The notes beneath the pieces were generated by a model. The model had not been told where the DNA came from. It saw nothing but the letters and a program-made list of their open reading frames with translations, and searched no databases. This document shows, in pieces, positions 43,759 to 54,783 of a DNA stretch of 64,000 bases. The DNA is from Gigaspora margarita. Lineage: Eukaryota; Glomeromycota; Glomeromycetes; Diversisporales; Gigasporaceae. A program made the position numbers and the translations under genes. Where the stretch lies: positions 568,323 through 632,322 of the forward strand of contig WTPW01000089.1 of the NCBI GenBank assembly GCA_009809945.1. Direction: 5' to 3'. Positions within the stretch are counted from its first letter, which is position 1; every line of letters starts with the position of its first letter.

Positions 43759-43973
43759 CTAAAAAAAAAAGAAAAAAAATAGTAAGTATGAAGCAAAAAA
43801 AAAAGAAGAAAAGTGAAACAATAAACAAAAAAAAATACAGAAAAGGAAACTCTTTATGTGTTCACTAGTGGGATGAACTGACACCGATCCGGCATCAGTA
43901 CGCTGAGTGGGAGATATATCTCCCAGGAAGATACATCTCTCGAGGGAGATGCCTATAATTTCCCATTCTTTTA

Positions 43974-44289
43974 ATATATAAAAAATTAACTGGCATTTAT
44001 TATTTAGATGAGCATATAGTAATTTATTATTATTTGCTTTTTACAATTTGTACAAATTATTAAATTGTTAAAGATTTGTGCAAAAAATTAAAAAAAATTC
44101 TTTAACGGCCATTGGCAGAGTTGCAGATTTGTACAGATTTTTATTAATTACAGTTTTAAAAAATTTTGTTCTATATTTATTTATCTGATGCTAGATGTTA
44201 TCATTTAGTTTTTAGCAAATTGCTATAAAATTTATATGTAATAATCCAACTTTTAGCAAATTTACTTGATTTTAGAGGTAGCAAAAACA
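43974..44289. other. Unannotated AT-rich sequence
   Basis: Nothing recognised. Confidence 0.4.
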
Positions 44290-45000
44290 TCTAAATTCAT
44301 GCAGATCAGTTATGACCTATATAAGAGATGTCTAAGGTCCTCATTAATTGCCTATTTAAACCCTTTGATCATCTGCTTATTAACCAATCTCAACTGCTTT
44401 ACTGGGTATTCATAGCATATATACAGTTAGTTCAGACCCCCAGATCTTTTTTTCAATAGCTTTAGAACTTCTACAAGGTACAATTTGGCTTATCCTTATA
44501 GAAAAATTGGTAGAGCAGTACCTGTCTCACCAGATATTCATCTATACTTTGGTAACTTGTGCTATAACATTAACCAACATTTACAATCAGGGTACCCTTG
44601 AACTACTACTATTATCCTGTAAGTTTTGCTTTGATTCCAGTACCTACCTCTAACTTTCTTCTGGTCCTTATACTAATGTATTTCAAACTTTCAAACCAGT
44701 TAGTCTAGATAGATCAATTCACTCAGTATTAGGTACTATGATGCTTCTTCTTCTTTTGGCATCTAATTATATAGTATAGGTTGTTTTTCTCCAATGTATT
44801 TTGCAGCCAGGTTGGTAAATGTCCCCCATAAGAGTCTTTTCATCTAGTTTTCTGGCTCCAGTTTCTGATATTCCAGTTTTGGTAGCACCAGTAAAGTACT
44901 TTGCTACCTCCTTACTCAGAACTTGCCAAATGGGTTCCTGTTTTTCTAGTTCCTTGGATTTGTCTATGTCAAAGCACACAACTATGGCTAAAAGCTTCTA
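44290..45000 (-). mobile_element. Retroelement-like remnant with short open frame
   Basis: GC-richer than its surroundings and related in blocks to the body of the retroelement at 26151-27079; 44295-44345 also matches 59105-59160 inverted. The minus strand is open at 44767-44979 (GTG first codon, preceded in frame by LLAIV after a TAG), reading FDIDKSKELEKQEPIWQVL then SKEVAKYFTGATKTGISETG. This composition looks like real coding sequence, perhaps part of the element's protein, but I do not recognise the family. The plus frame in the same place (44819-45010) is its shadow. Confidence 0.4.
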
Positions 45001-45380
45001 TATAGTATAACTTTTATAGTTTGTTATTTGAAATTCTATATATAAAATAATTCTACAATTTTTTTGTATAACATAATCAAGTAATCAACTATTTATCTGT
45101 TAAGTTCTTCAAATTTAATCTAATATAAAGCCTTAATATTTTTAATTCTATAAACTCTGTTTTTTTTTAAAAAAAAAAACATTATTAAACATTATAAAGT
45201 AGAAATGTGTAATTGGCGAAGTTAAAATAACTAATATAATTTCAATATTAAAAATTTTTTATTTTTTGCATTAAAATTTATACATGATTTAGAATTATTT
45301 TACATAAAATTTGCAATATAATATTTTGTTTTAAAGTGATATTAAACGATTATACATCGTATCAAAAAACTTAAATTTTA

Positions 45381-45711
45381 GAGAGGTAGGGGTAATTTGA
45401 CGAATTGATGATATCTCACGTGTTCCGGTCATCAGAATTGAATAATTTTCATACCATTCGATTCGTCTCGATGAGATGAATTAAATAATATAAAGCTCAT
45501 CCGATTCTGATCACCGGATCACAAGATATCATCGATTATATGCTGCACAAAAATGATACTTGAGGGAATTTTGACGAAGTGTAAACTTGGCAAAAATCGA
45601 TTGTATCTTGTGATCCAGTAATCAGCATCGGGCGAGTTTTGTACCATTCGATTCTGATCATTAGACCATGGGATGTCAAAATTCGCCAAATTACCCCTTT
45701 CTGCCTTATTA
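45381..45711. mobile_element. Family-A foldback MITE, double copy
   Basis: GAGGTAGGGGTAATTTGACG at the left is mirrored by AAATTACCCCTTTCTGCC at the right. Internal ATCACCGGATCACAAGATAT and ATCTTGTGATCCAGTAATCA face each other. The minus frame 45519-45740 falls within the element. Confidence 0.8.
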
Positions 45712-45805
45712 AGTATAATAAGCTTTTTTTTTTTATTCATTATCTTATTCTATATATTTTATATATACTCATTCAAAATTAATCTAGTATAAAGCTTTTA
45801 CTGTA

Positions 45806-45895
45806 TTTTCGCGAAATAACACCTGCCTGTACGATATTTTGAGTTTACGCGAGTTATTTAGAGTACGCACAGGACATTATTTTGAGGCAAAGATA
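45806..45895. mobile_element. Partial GCGAAATAAC element
   Basis: CTGTATTTTCGCGAAATAAC resembles the ends at 46351; no clear right end. Confidence 0.5.
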
Positions 45896-46350
45896 AAATT
45901 TTCTTACACATGCCTATTATGTCAAGTTATTTTGTTGAATTCTAATGTGAGATGCGCATCATTTTGGAAATGCACATATATCTATCTTTAGGGAACAAAA
46001 TTTTCTAAATAATGCCCATTATATCACCATAATATGGTATCAATTTTATTTCTATGAAATCTACTTAATTTATATATTCAAATTTGACCAATAACAGAGA
46101 TGCTAGAATGATAAAACTAAACAAATTGACAAACTATGAGATTATGAAGTATGTTGTGGGTAAATTTCCTTAATATAAAGATAAAGATTCAGTAGGCGAG
46201 ATGCGACGCGACAAATTCAATTATCTTAATCCTATGTCATACACCTTAATAACAACGAAATTCCATATTTTACATTACATTGATCAGTTCATAGGTATCT
46301 AATTGATAGAAGTCTCGTTGTTCTACGGAGATAGTAGATATTTTAATACT

Positions 46351-46472
46351 TACCGTATAACCGCGAAATAACGCGCAGTGGGTGTAATTTCGAATTTCTG
46401 CCTAAATTAAGTTTAATTCGAGCCGAAAATCGAAATAACGCCCCTGTGCGTTGTTTCGCGGTTATACAGGTA
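46351..46472. mobile_element. MITE with TACCGTATAACCGCG ends
   Basis: TACCGTATAACCGCGAAATA and its inverted partner ending GCGGTTATACAGGTA enclose 122 bp. Related in termini and GCGTTATT words to the 226-471 element. Confidence 0.85.
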
Positions 46473-46662
46473 ACTATTAATATTACGGCCAATTGACTGG
46501 TCATTCACAAGGCTAGAACGTATTCAATAAAGCAAAAACAGAATATAGGTTGAATAAGCCTATAGGCCTAAACGAACGATTTGTTTGACATCAATGTTAT
46601 TGCGTAAATTTCCTTTTCCATTTTTAGTATGAAAATAATCGTGAGTGTAAAAAATGTTTTTA

Positions 46663-47233
46663 CACGTCACTCTGGTTATATCGACATTCTCCAGCAATGG
46701 AAAAATTGTCGATATATCCAGATGTCAGTTTAATAAGCACCTCTATCTATACTGACATTATATTGATATTGCGTAGATATGTCAGCTTAGGCAGAGGTAA
46801 ATTTTTTGTTTTCACCAAGCTTATACTAAAAATAATAAACTTAGCAAAATGAATTTATTTTAGCACAAAATGAATTTGTTTTATGTTTAGCATAAAATAA
46901 ATTCATCATATATTTGCATAAAATGATGAAATGAATTTATTTTATGCTTATTGTTTCATGCTAAGCTTAGTATAAAGCAAATTTAAAAAATTAATTTGAT
47001 TGGTACACCTATAACGATAGTTGGTTTATAAAAATTGTCGCTATATCCAGCAATAAAAATTATCTTAAATAATTTTTTAATATTAAAATTGTCGGTATGT
47101 CGTTATAATCAATATCTCTTATGATTGTCGGTATAACCAATGAATTTTTAACATTATAGATTTTTTTTTGAAAAAAGTGTCGATATAACCAGCTGTCGGT
47201 TAATCCAGCTGTCGGTATAACCAAAGTGACGTG
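46663..47233. mobile_element. Tc1/pogo-like MITE, TA duplication
   Basis: CACGTCACTCTGGTTATATC and its inverted partner ending CAAAGTGACGTG are flanked by TA on both sides. GTCGGTATAACCA words repeat near the right end. The interior 46830-46990 has AAATGAATTTATTTT repeats in both orientations. Confidence 0.8.
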
Positions 47234-47251
47234 TATTAATGTGACTACATG

Positions 47252-48200
47252 ATTAGGGATGGTAAAGGTCTCAAGCAAAAAATTGCTTTGACTTTACCAA
47301 AAAGAGTAGCTACAAGTTTTTTTTTCCAATTCAAGAACATTATTATATAAAATTTGGACCGATTCCACACCGAATATGTGTGTAGTAAAAATTAGGCATT
47401 AAAATAGATATTCGAATAATGATTCTGGATTATTTGGAAGGACTATTTCAACTGGTAAATGAATTAATAGAACTTTTTCTTCTGCATTTAATCTTGAAAG
47501 GCGTATGTTTGTAAGTTTTTTTTTTTTTTTTTTTTTTGTTAATCTCTATCAAATGCCATACCATTTTTATATAATTAACTATTTACTAAAAGACAAAGAG
47601 CTACGATTGTTTTTATTTTATATTTTTGAAGAGGCATTCATTTGGTGACTTTAATATTTTAAAGTTTTTATTATATTTAATTATGTGAATGGGTAAGATT
47701 TTTCCTATCATCAAAGAAATAAAATATCTTATTGGGAAAATTTTATCTATCATAGATTAGATTTAAAACTTGTCAATCATCTTTCCGAAATTAAATAAAT
47801 CATTTATTCAATAGAAACAAATAAGTACTTTCTCAAATCAGAAATGTGCGTATGGCATTTGAATTTTGAATAGAAAAATTATTCCAGAGTTGTCAACTGA
47901 GCTGCGAATGGAGTCAAAATGGAGCACTGAATGGAGTCAATGAATACTAGCTTTTTCAACTTTATTCGCGTAAACATCGAGCTCAACTGAGCTACGAATG
48001 AAGTCAGTGGAGTACCGAATGGAGTTAATGGATACTACTGTCCTAGTTTTTTTTCAACTTTATTCACGTAACCATCGAGCTCAAATGGATTCAATGGAGT
48101 ACCGAATGGAGTCAATGGATACTACTGTTCTAATTTTTTAACTTTATTCGCGTAACCATCGAGTTCCATTGGCTCCATTGGTCCATTGCCAACCCTGTTT
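47252..48200. other. Decayed transposon ends and tandem repeat
   Basis: TAGGGATGGTAAAGG at 47252 resembles a hAT left end without a visible partner. 47885-48200 starts CAGAGTTGTCAA and ends TTGCCAACCCTG, with three internal repeats of roughly 80-100 bp containing ACTTTATTCGCGTAACCATC and GAATGGAGTCAATGG. No gene. Confidence 0.5.
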
Positions 48201-48535
48201 GGCAGTGATGATACTCTTTGTAATATGATTTATACACGATTTCGTGAATATAAAAAAATTCTATGGGTCATTTCAGTTTAGAAAGTCAAAAAAAAAAACT
48301 TGCGAAAATTTAGAATTATTTCGTTTATTATTTTGTTTTAATAACAACTATTAAGAACATTAAGTATTAGTCCTTGTAAAATTATCACATTAGAAATAAG
48401 TTTTTACGAGTTTGATGCACTCACTAAGAATAGAACTTTATTCACAATTATTATTACTAGAAACACTTATGGTAAACTTTCCACTCGATTTCTAGAGTTT
48501 ATTGGTACGTAGTTTAAGTAAACTTCAATTTCTCA

Positions 48536-49221
48536 CCTTATGCTGGATAAATGAAGAAGGATCGAAAGAAATGAGAAAGCACGTGCTATGCAATTTGCTA
48601 AGATATTGCCATCAACATTACAATAATTTGTTATGCACCATTAAAAAAATTGCCATTTAGTATTGATAAGTACCATAAATTTAAGAAATGGATCAATGCA
48701 TTAACTGAATTTTGTATACGAAAATGAACTTAGATAGTGAGAATATAGTCATGTATAAAGTTGGAATATTAGACACTATATTGAATGAATATGTTAAATT
48801 AGTGTCAGATGAATCCACTGTTGTTGTTTTTTTTGCTAATTAATATATATTACAGTATTACGTGAGGTAAACTTAAACATACGATTTATTAGAATAGGAT
48901 CCTGAATAGCTTGAAAATATTAACAAGTTTAATTTGTCAAGAATTTTTTAGCTAACCAAAACTCAAGTGAATAATGTTGCAAGAAATTCCTTGCTATAAA
49001 ACATTAACGATCTAATAGATCTCGAACCATGGATAATACAATGTCGCGAATATTAAACATTTAGCATATAGATAATTTCAAATACTTACTTTGTTTGGTG
49101 CATTGTCCCTCCTAGAACACACATGATAAAAAACAATGGAGTATTTTTAAAACTACAAGAACATGCATGTACATTATCGATTATGTTATTAGAACTAAAG
49201 GATGAAAATTTTACTAACATG
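48536..49221 (+). pseudogene. Decayed gene, likely transposon-borne
   Basis: Separate open patches with protein-like texture follow each other on the plus strand in changing frames: ERNEKARAMQFAKILPSTLQ, KLPFSIDKYHKFKKWINALT, MNLDSENIVMYKVGILDTIL, and from 49129 VFLKLQEHACTLSIMLLELK. Stops and shifts separate them. The patches lie next to hAT-like termini (47252, 49337), so they may come from a transposase or passenger gene, but I recognise no conserved motif. Confidence 0.35.
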
Positions 49222-49336
49222 TAGGATCTATTTAATATAAAGCCATTGTTTTAAACCATTTTAAATGGTGTAAAAAAAAGTTAGTGTTTGTAAATTAATG
49301 ATTGGGATATTTAAAAGCTATACTTAATTTAACAAC

Positions 49337-50430
49337 TAGGGATGTTATGTTCTTGCAAGGACCATTGGGGTGTTACATCGACTATTTAATCATCATTTTA
49401 TTATGATCAAATTTTTATCAAAAATTTAAAATAATTAATCGAATGTAATTTACTTTACTTAATTATAAAGAAAAGCACAAATTCTAAAGGTATCACATAA
49501 AAATTGCACTTATTTTTCTAATTTTTTTTTAATTGAAAACCGTTCGTCAGAACTTTTTCAAAGAACTACGTTTTATTTTTCACTAAAGTTCTAATTAAGT
49601 TTCGATTTATATGTTTAGGATAATTTTTTCATCCTAATTAATGAATTTTCAAAAATAAAAACGTAGTTTTATTCTTTGACTTTATATAAATAACTAGTGA
49701 AAATTTTAAGGCGTTTGCACACCTATATAATAAGTTGATACATTTTAAAGTAAGTCTTATTGTATAATGTAATAGCAATAGCCTTATTTTATTGTATAGC
49801 GATAAATTAATTTATATTCGTATAAAATCTGCACTATGATAAATTAAATAATTAACTGATATAATTTTGATTAAATAGTCGATCGATCTCTTGGACCAGT
49901 CTAACCAGTTTTCGGTCCTAAATTGAGGACCGGTCTGGACCAATCCATAACTTGTAGAGTAATCTCATTGGCTAAAAAAAATTGCCGATGTTTTCGATGT
50001 CGGCTTACAGATATTATCATAAATTCTGGGACACCTAAAAATTTTCTTATTTCCCGGAAATTTTCCTGTTTCGTTCGGTAAATTATCTAAATCTCCGGAA
50101 ATTACATTGCTATTTTCAAGCCTTCAGTCCGTGGAGAGTTAGGTAATTTACCGGACGAAACAGAAAGATTACGAGAAAATTGTTAGGTCCCAAAATTTAT
50201 GATAATAGCTGTAATCAAGTAACTTAATGTCGATTCAGTCATTTGCAATTTTTTCAATTGTCCCAAAATTTATTATGTCTTCTTTATATAGCTTATTTTG
50301 AAAACCAGCCAATGGACCGGTTTATGGACCAGTTTATGGACCAATCCTGGACCATGGTCCAGTCCGCGGTCCTATGTTAGGACCGGTCTTTAGGACCAAG
50401 ACCGGACCGGGACGGACCGTAACATCCCTA
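49337..50430. mobile_element. hAT-like element with GGACCGGTC subterminal repeats
   Basis: TAGGGATGTTATG and CGTAACATCCCTA are inverted ends. Between 49890 and 50410 GGACCGGT/ACCGGTCC/GGACCA words recur more than ten times, mostly toward the ends. The flanks TTAACAAC and AGGACAAC match at five of eight positions, so the target duplication is decayed. No transposase frame. Confidence 0.65.
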
Positions 50431-50582
50431 AGGACAACTATCTTGACCTCAAATTAGCCAGTCATAATTGAGGGTTACAAAGCGAATTCGGAAGAAAATT
50501 TTCAAAACATAACCTTTTTAACTTACTTATGACTTATAATTATATACATATTTATTATAAATACAAAGTTAAACAGGCCGTC

Positions 50583-50798
50583 TTATGATAATTCACTCCT
50601 TAATAGTTCTAGTAAAAAATACTCCTGTCTACAGTTTAGCACAGTTATTTTATTGATCTTTGATTGTCTTTTATCTTGACTAGTATTTAAGTAAGTTCTT
50701 TTATTAGTTGTAACGAATGTTTCGTTTTGTTGTTTTGTTACTTTTTCAGCGTCACTTAATGAGCAAAATTCGTGTAACAATTCCTTTGTAATATACAA
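50583..50798 (-). CDS. Possible short coding frame, unrecognised
   Basis: 71 codons on the minus strand with no ATG near the start (first codon TTG, preceded in frame by Leu-Val-Leu codons and a TAA). Segments include TKELLHEFCSLSDAEKVTK, NETFVTTNKRTYLNTS and VLNCRQEYFLLELLRSEL. The composition is more protein-like than its neighbours. It could be a last exon. Confidence 0.25.
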   Translation of the reverse strand: MYITKELLHEFCSLSDAEKVTKQQNETFVTTNKRTYLNTSQDKRQSKINKITVLNCRQEYFLLELLRSELS

Positions 50799-51789
50799 GA
50801 GAACTAATTAACATTGGTTTTTTTTTATTGATTCTTGATTCATGATTTTCGTAGATAAAAGTAATTTGTAATTCGGATAGAATAATAAAAATATCCTGAT
50901 TCATTAAGTATTAGTAAAAATTTTGATTCTGCTAGGTTTGTTAATTTTTTTATTTGTCCTAATTTTTGGTAATGGGTCACTCTTGATTTTTTTCAAGATA
51001 ATTTAGAATAGTGAACCTTATATGATGCGAATTTTAAAAAGCATTAAAAAAATACTAAATAAATATACGAAATATCACCTAACACAGCTATAAAAAAGAA
51101 TGAATTTGATGCTACGTAATGAAGTTTAATTATTATGAAAAATATCTATTATATGATAGAAAAACTTTTAGAAATTCAAGATTTTACATATTGACTAAAC
51201 GAGAAGAATTATTCGCAAGTTCCCAAGAGGAAATTTTTATTTAAAAAAGTGTGTTTTATTAAACATGCAAAATCGGAAACATTTACCAATCAACTCGATG
51301 TTTTTTCTTTAACTTACTCATCATAGTTTGTTATACATTCGATGAGTATAATTCTAATCTTTATATTTGAAGCAACTTTTGTATTGTACTAACATGTTAA
51401 AAAATTTAATAAATAATTCAATTCAATCCCTTTGTTAAATGAAGAATAATATAAGATAAAGATGTTAAATTTATACAGTATTTATGAATATATTAACTAA
51501 AGTTAAAATTCAATAATTTAAATCAGAAACGTCGTGTCCAGACAAAAAACATTTTATGTTTAGAAAAAAGAACTATAGAAAATATAATGTTAAGTACGCC
51601 ACTGAGCGTCTCCTTGGGAGTTCAAAAAAAAAATATATATATATATAATGTTTTTTTTAACTGCATAAAAATGAATGTATAATTGAACCATTCAACATAA
51701 AAACTAAACAAATTGATTGACTTTACGTAGGTATAATAAGTATCGAGCTTTCATTTCGAATTACTATATTCAATGTTTATGGTATTCGA
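50799..51789. other. AT-rich spacer
   Basis: No feature recognised beyond a short (AT)n run near 51630-51648. Confidence 0.45.
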
Positions 51790-51933
51790 TTATTGGTTTT
51801 CTGTACGTTTATATATAGCTTCAACTCTTGATTTAGTCACCGTAGATTGATCTTGGGCTTCTTGGGCGTATGAATAAGTCAAAACTATAGACATAACAAC
51901 TATCAACGTAAAGAGAATTGAATAGAATTTCAT
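51790..51933 (-). CDS. Small secreted protein with Lys-Arg site
   Basis: A complete 47-codon gene, ATG at 51933 and TAA at 51790. Residues 1-23 form a textbook signal peptide (MKFYSILFTLIVVMSIVLTY then SYA) with a likely cut after the Ala. The mature part is about 24 residues, polar (QEAQDQSTVTKSRVEAIYKR then TENQ), with Lys-Arg at 41-42, a possible Kex2 site near the C-terminus. There are no cysteines. The start context CAACAACAAAATGA is ideal for a fungal gene, and a TATATAA lies about 70 bp upstream. It would enter the secretory pathway; in mycorrhizal or pathogenic fungi such proteins are often effector candidates or peptide precursors, which here is only inference. Confidence 0.7.
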   Translation of the reverse strand: MKFYSILFTLIVVMSIVLTYSYAQEAQDQSTVTKSRVEAIYKRTENQ

Positions 51934-52000
51934 TTTGTTGTTGAGAAGTAGAGCAAAAAATTTCGATATCGTATAGGGAATGTGAACATTTTCTTAACGA

Positions 52001-52007
52001 TTATATA
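52001..52007 (-). promoter_or_regulatory. TATA box of the small secreted-protein gene
   Basis: On the minus strand TATATAA lies 68-74 bp before the ATG at 51933, a typical spacing. Confidence 0.5.
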
Positions 52008-52025
52008 TCGGATGAGTGTATAGAT

Positions 52026-52053
52026 GCATAATTAATTAATTAATTAATTAATT
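52026..52053. repeat. (TAAT)n microsatellite
   Basis: Six or seven uninterrupted ATTA units just upstream of the secreted-protein promoter. Confidence 0.9.
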
Positions 52054-52357
52054 ACTTGATTGGAAGACGATTAATGAAATACATATCTCATCCTGATTAG
52101 GAAATACAATCGCGCCAGAATTAAAAGTATAAATTAGTACGTATGACTGATTTGCTACTAAAATGTGAATAATAAGATCCAATTCTTTAATATTTATTTA
52201 TTAAGTTTTAGAAATAATTACATAATGATAATAAAGCATTACATAATGTAAAATTTAAATTATTCTTGTTCCATTATGAGTAAGTATGAAACATAAAATC
52301 GGATATTAATTCTTCATGAATATTACTATTAAATGGAACTTACCAATTAATTTCATA

Positions 52358-52444
52358 TTATTCGCGACAACTCGGTGGTGAACATTTATTACATTTATTA
52401 CATTTATTAGAGATCTTAGTTATGTACAAAAACTTGATAGACAT
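52358..52444 (-). CDS. Possible Cys-rich small protein, last exon
   Basis: A short minus frame: ATG at 52444 reads MSIKFLYITKIS followed by NKCNKCNKCSPPSCRE and stop at 52358. Four cysteines in 28 residues with an Asn-Lys-Cys triplet repeat is unusual. It extends in frame upstream (QARIAR) to a TAG preceded by GCTAAC 11 nt away, which resembles a branch point and acceptor, so this could be the last exon of a small secreted protein. The upstream exon is not found. The repetitive ATTTATTACATTTATTACA on the plus strand is an alternative explanation. Confidence 0.3.
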   Translation of the reverse strand: MSIKFLYITKISNKCNKCNKCSPPSCRE

Positions 52445-52599
52445 TCGTGCAATCCTAGCTTGCTAATCTATTCCAGTTAGCGGTGCAGAATCTTGATGTA
52501 TGGTTGCGTCAAAAAAATGAGCAGTTACGTTAAAAGTGTCGTAACTGTGTATGTCGAATCATAGCAGAAAATTTTAGATTATGTAAAAGACACACCAAT

Positions 52600-53040
52600 C
52601 TCATCATAAATTTTTTGAACTGATAAATATTGATTATTTCTGGAGTTTCTAACCGATTAGCAACACCTCTATTGATAAAAATAAATATAATAGAAATTGG
52701 TAGCTTTCAATTATCGATTTCTATCTACACGTATATCGGTTTTTATTGAAAGGGTATTACTAATTGAGTTCTATCAACTTCTACCATTTAATTTCTATCT
52801 ATATCGATTTCTATCAATAATCATTATAACTAGATTTCTATCTAATATTAGAGTTTGATATCGATGAATAATTTATTGATAATAATCATTTATTGTTAGT
52901 GTAGCATTATCAATTATTTTTGATAGAGATACTTGATAATAATAAACACTACCTTAAATTGTTTTTGATCAAATTTATTAATAATAATTTTTATATCTGA
53001 TGTTAAAATTGATTGATGCTGAAATTTGAACCTATTTTAA
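52600..53040. repeat. Degenerate TCGATTTCTATC repeats
   Basis: ATCGATTTCTATCTA and TTGATAGAAATCG-like words recur in both orientations; no clear boundaries and no gene. Confidence 0.5.
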
Positions 53041-53406
53041 TATAAAATTTAAAAAAATTTTTTTTTTTTTGGAATATTTTTGTCCAGTTTATTTTTTAAA
53101 GTTAGATAGGATTTAGGTTAAAATTGATATTAAAGAGTATATATGGATTTTAGTAAAATATTTTAAAAAACTATTAGTTAATTATATAAATTTTATATAG
53201 ACAATAGTTAAGGTATCAAATTGAAAATATGGGCACGCCTCTAGAAGCAGTCTAGGCTAAATAATATGTACAAAAATGTAGTATATATATGAGTTGAGAT
53301 TGAATTATAAATAGTTGGTATGGGTAGTATAACTATAAAAATAGATTCTGTATATTCCTAAAATAAAATTAATAAAATCCAGTTGCTAGTAGCTATTTGT
53401 TTATAT

Positions 53407-53744
53407 TAGTGATTTGAACCGAGAAAAATTCGTTAATTGGTTAACTGAACGGAAAGATTTGATATCAACCGATTGCAATCGATTAAGATTACTTCACGTT
53501 TTACTTTCGGTAATGATCAGACCTTTACTCAAATTTTTGTCTCAACCTTGCTCGATTTTTATGTTCATTCATCTTCTTTTTAGAACTTTTCGGAGCCTTT
53601 GCTCATTCCTGAAATTATTTATATTTTGTCACCCGATTACCAATTCTCAACCAGTTGTACGGGTCAACTGATTAAGCATTTGCTCAACCAGTTACCTCAA
53701 ATTTATCAGTTAACCGATTATAGCCCAACCGGTTCAAATCACTA
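53407..53744. mobile_element. hAT-like MITE, perfect 8-bp duplication
   Basis: TAGTGATTTGAACCG and CGGTTCAAATCACTA are perfect inverted ends; GTTTATAT lies at 53399-53406 and 53745-53752. AACCGATT/AACTGATT words repeat subterminally. The 85-codon plus frame inside (53414-53671) is not a gene. Confidence 0.95.
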
Positions 53745-53847
53745 GTTTATATAAAATTTTATATAATTAGCTAATTGTTTTTTTTGGCAATCCTGTCTTA
53801 TTATTTATAGAGATTCAAAATATTATATATAAGGCTTTTTAATATTT

Positions 53848-54783
53848 AGGAGAATTTACAAATAAGAACCCAAAAATAAAATAATTATGAATAAGTTTCT
53901 GAAATGAAAATAATTACAAATAAAGGCCTAATATATATTATCAAAAAATTGCTAACCAATTTAAATACAATGGTACTATGATTAATTGTCTTATTTTATA
54001 CTTAAATAGATGTTTTAGAGTTATCTTTTATTATACAAAATTAAAAAAAAAGAAAAAAAACCTATATATTAAATAATAACAAATTGAACTTGTATACAAA
54101 TTTATTGCGTGTATACTATACAAATCTAAATATTAAATAATTTTTTAATCTGGTATTAAGTATTAAAACTTAAATATTGAGTTAGCTTTAATTTTTCATT
54201 AAAGTTGAACAAGTTAAAATTATAAATATAGCTATCTAAGTGCTTATTAGCTAATATAGTAAGAGAAAATAACTGGTTTTATTTAAACAAATAGCTAATA
54301 GCTTTTAAAGTCGTTTATTCAGAATTTTAAGAAAAAAAATCATTAACAAAATAGTTATTCAAAGTTGAGCAAATATGTTTTATACTAGTAAAATCATAAC
54401 TATTTGTAATTTTGTATCTGATATAATGTTTTTTATAAGCAAATTTTTAAAAAACATATAAAGAGTTTTAATAAAATAAATTTATTGCACAAATAATATA
54501 ATAACAAATTAACTATATTTTTATTGTATATTTGAATTTATATTTGAACTATTAATTAATTATTATTATATTTTTAATTAAAAACTATATTACAAGTTAT
54601 ATTCAATTTATTGAATTGAAACAAGGCTTAAATTATAGATTATTAAGCATATAGTTATTTGGGGGCCTTATTTATAATAATTTTTAAATATTAGGTCTCT
54701 ATTTGTAATTATTTTTAGTTTGGGCTCTTATTTATAATTATACTTATTTTTTTAGTTTATCTATAAATTCTTCTAATGTTTAT
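53848..54783. mobile_element. TIR element with ATAATTACAAATAA repeats
   Basis: AGGAGAATTTACAAATAAG at the left is mirrored by a block near 54755-54783. ATAATTACAAATAAAGGCCT-type words repeat near both ends in opposite orientation. AT-rich, non-coding interior. Confidence 0.65.

Larger units (their letters stand above)
42321..43965. mobile_element. TIR transposon carrying a micro-exon gene
   Basis: Ends GGGAGCTTTTAGGCATCTCC and GGAGATGCCTATAATTTCCCA are inverted. Further inside both ends carry GGGAGATATATCTCCC, a perfect 16-bp palindrome. TTCTTTTA occurs exactly at 42313-42320 and 43966-43973. The element is 1645 bp and contains three direct repeats of about 120 bp (42484-42850) and a minus-strand multi-intron gene (42995-43758). 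No transposase domain is visible, so movement was presumably in trans; the 8-bp duplication is hAT-like. Confidence 0.9.

Noticed and set aside
43235..43828. Minus frames of 92 and 82 codons rich in Leu, Phe and Ser
   Set aside because: They read straight through intron-like T-rich segments. The spliced Gly/Ile/Val frame explains the exon blocks better.
45519..45740. 73-codon minus frame
   Set aside because: It overlaps the inverted arms of a family-A MITE and reads through its palindrome.
53414..53671. 85-codon plus frame
   Set aside because: It lies inside a hAT-like MITE with perfect ends and an 8-bp duplication; first codon is TTG.
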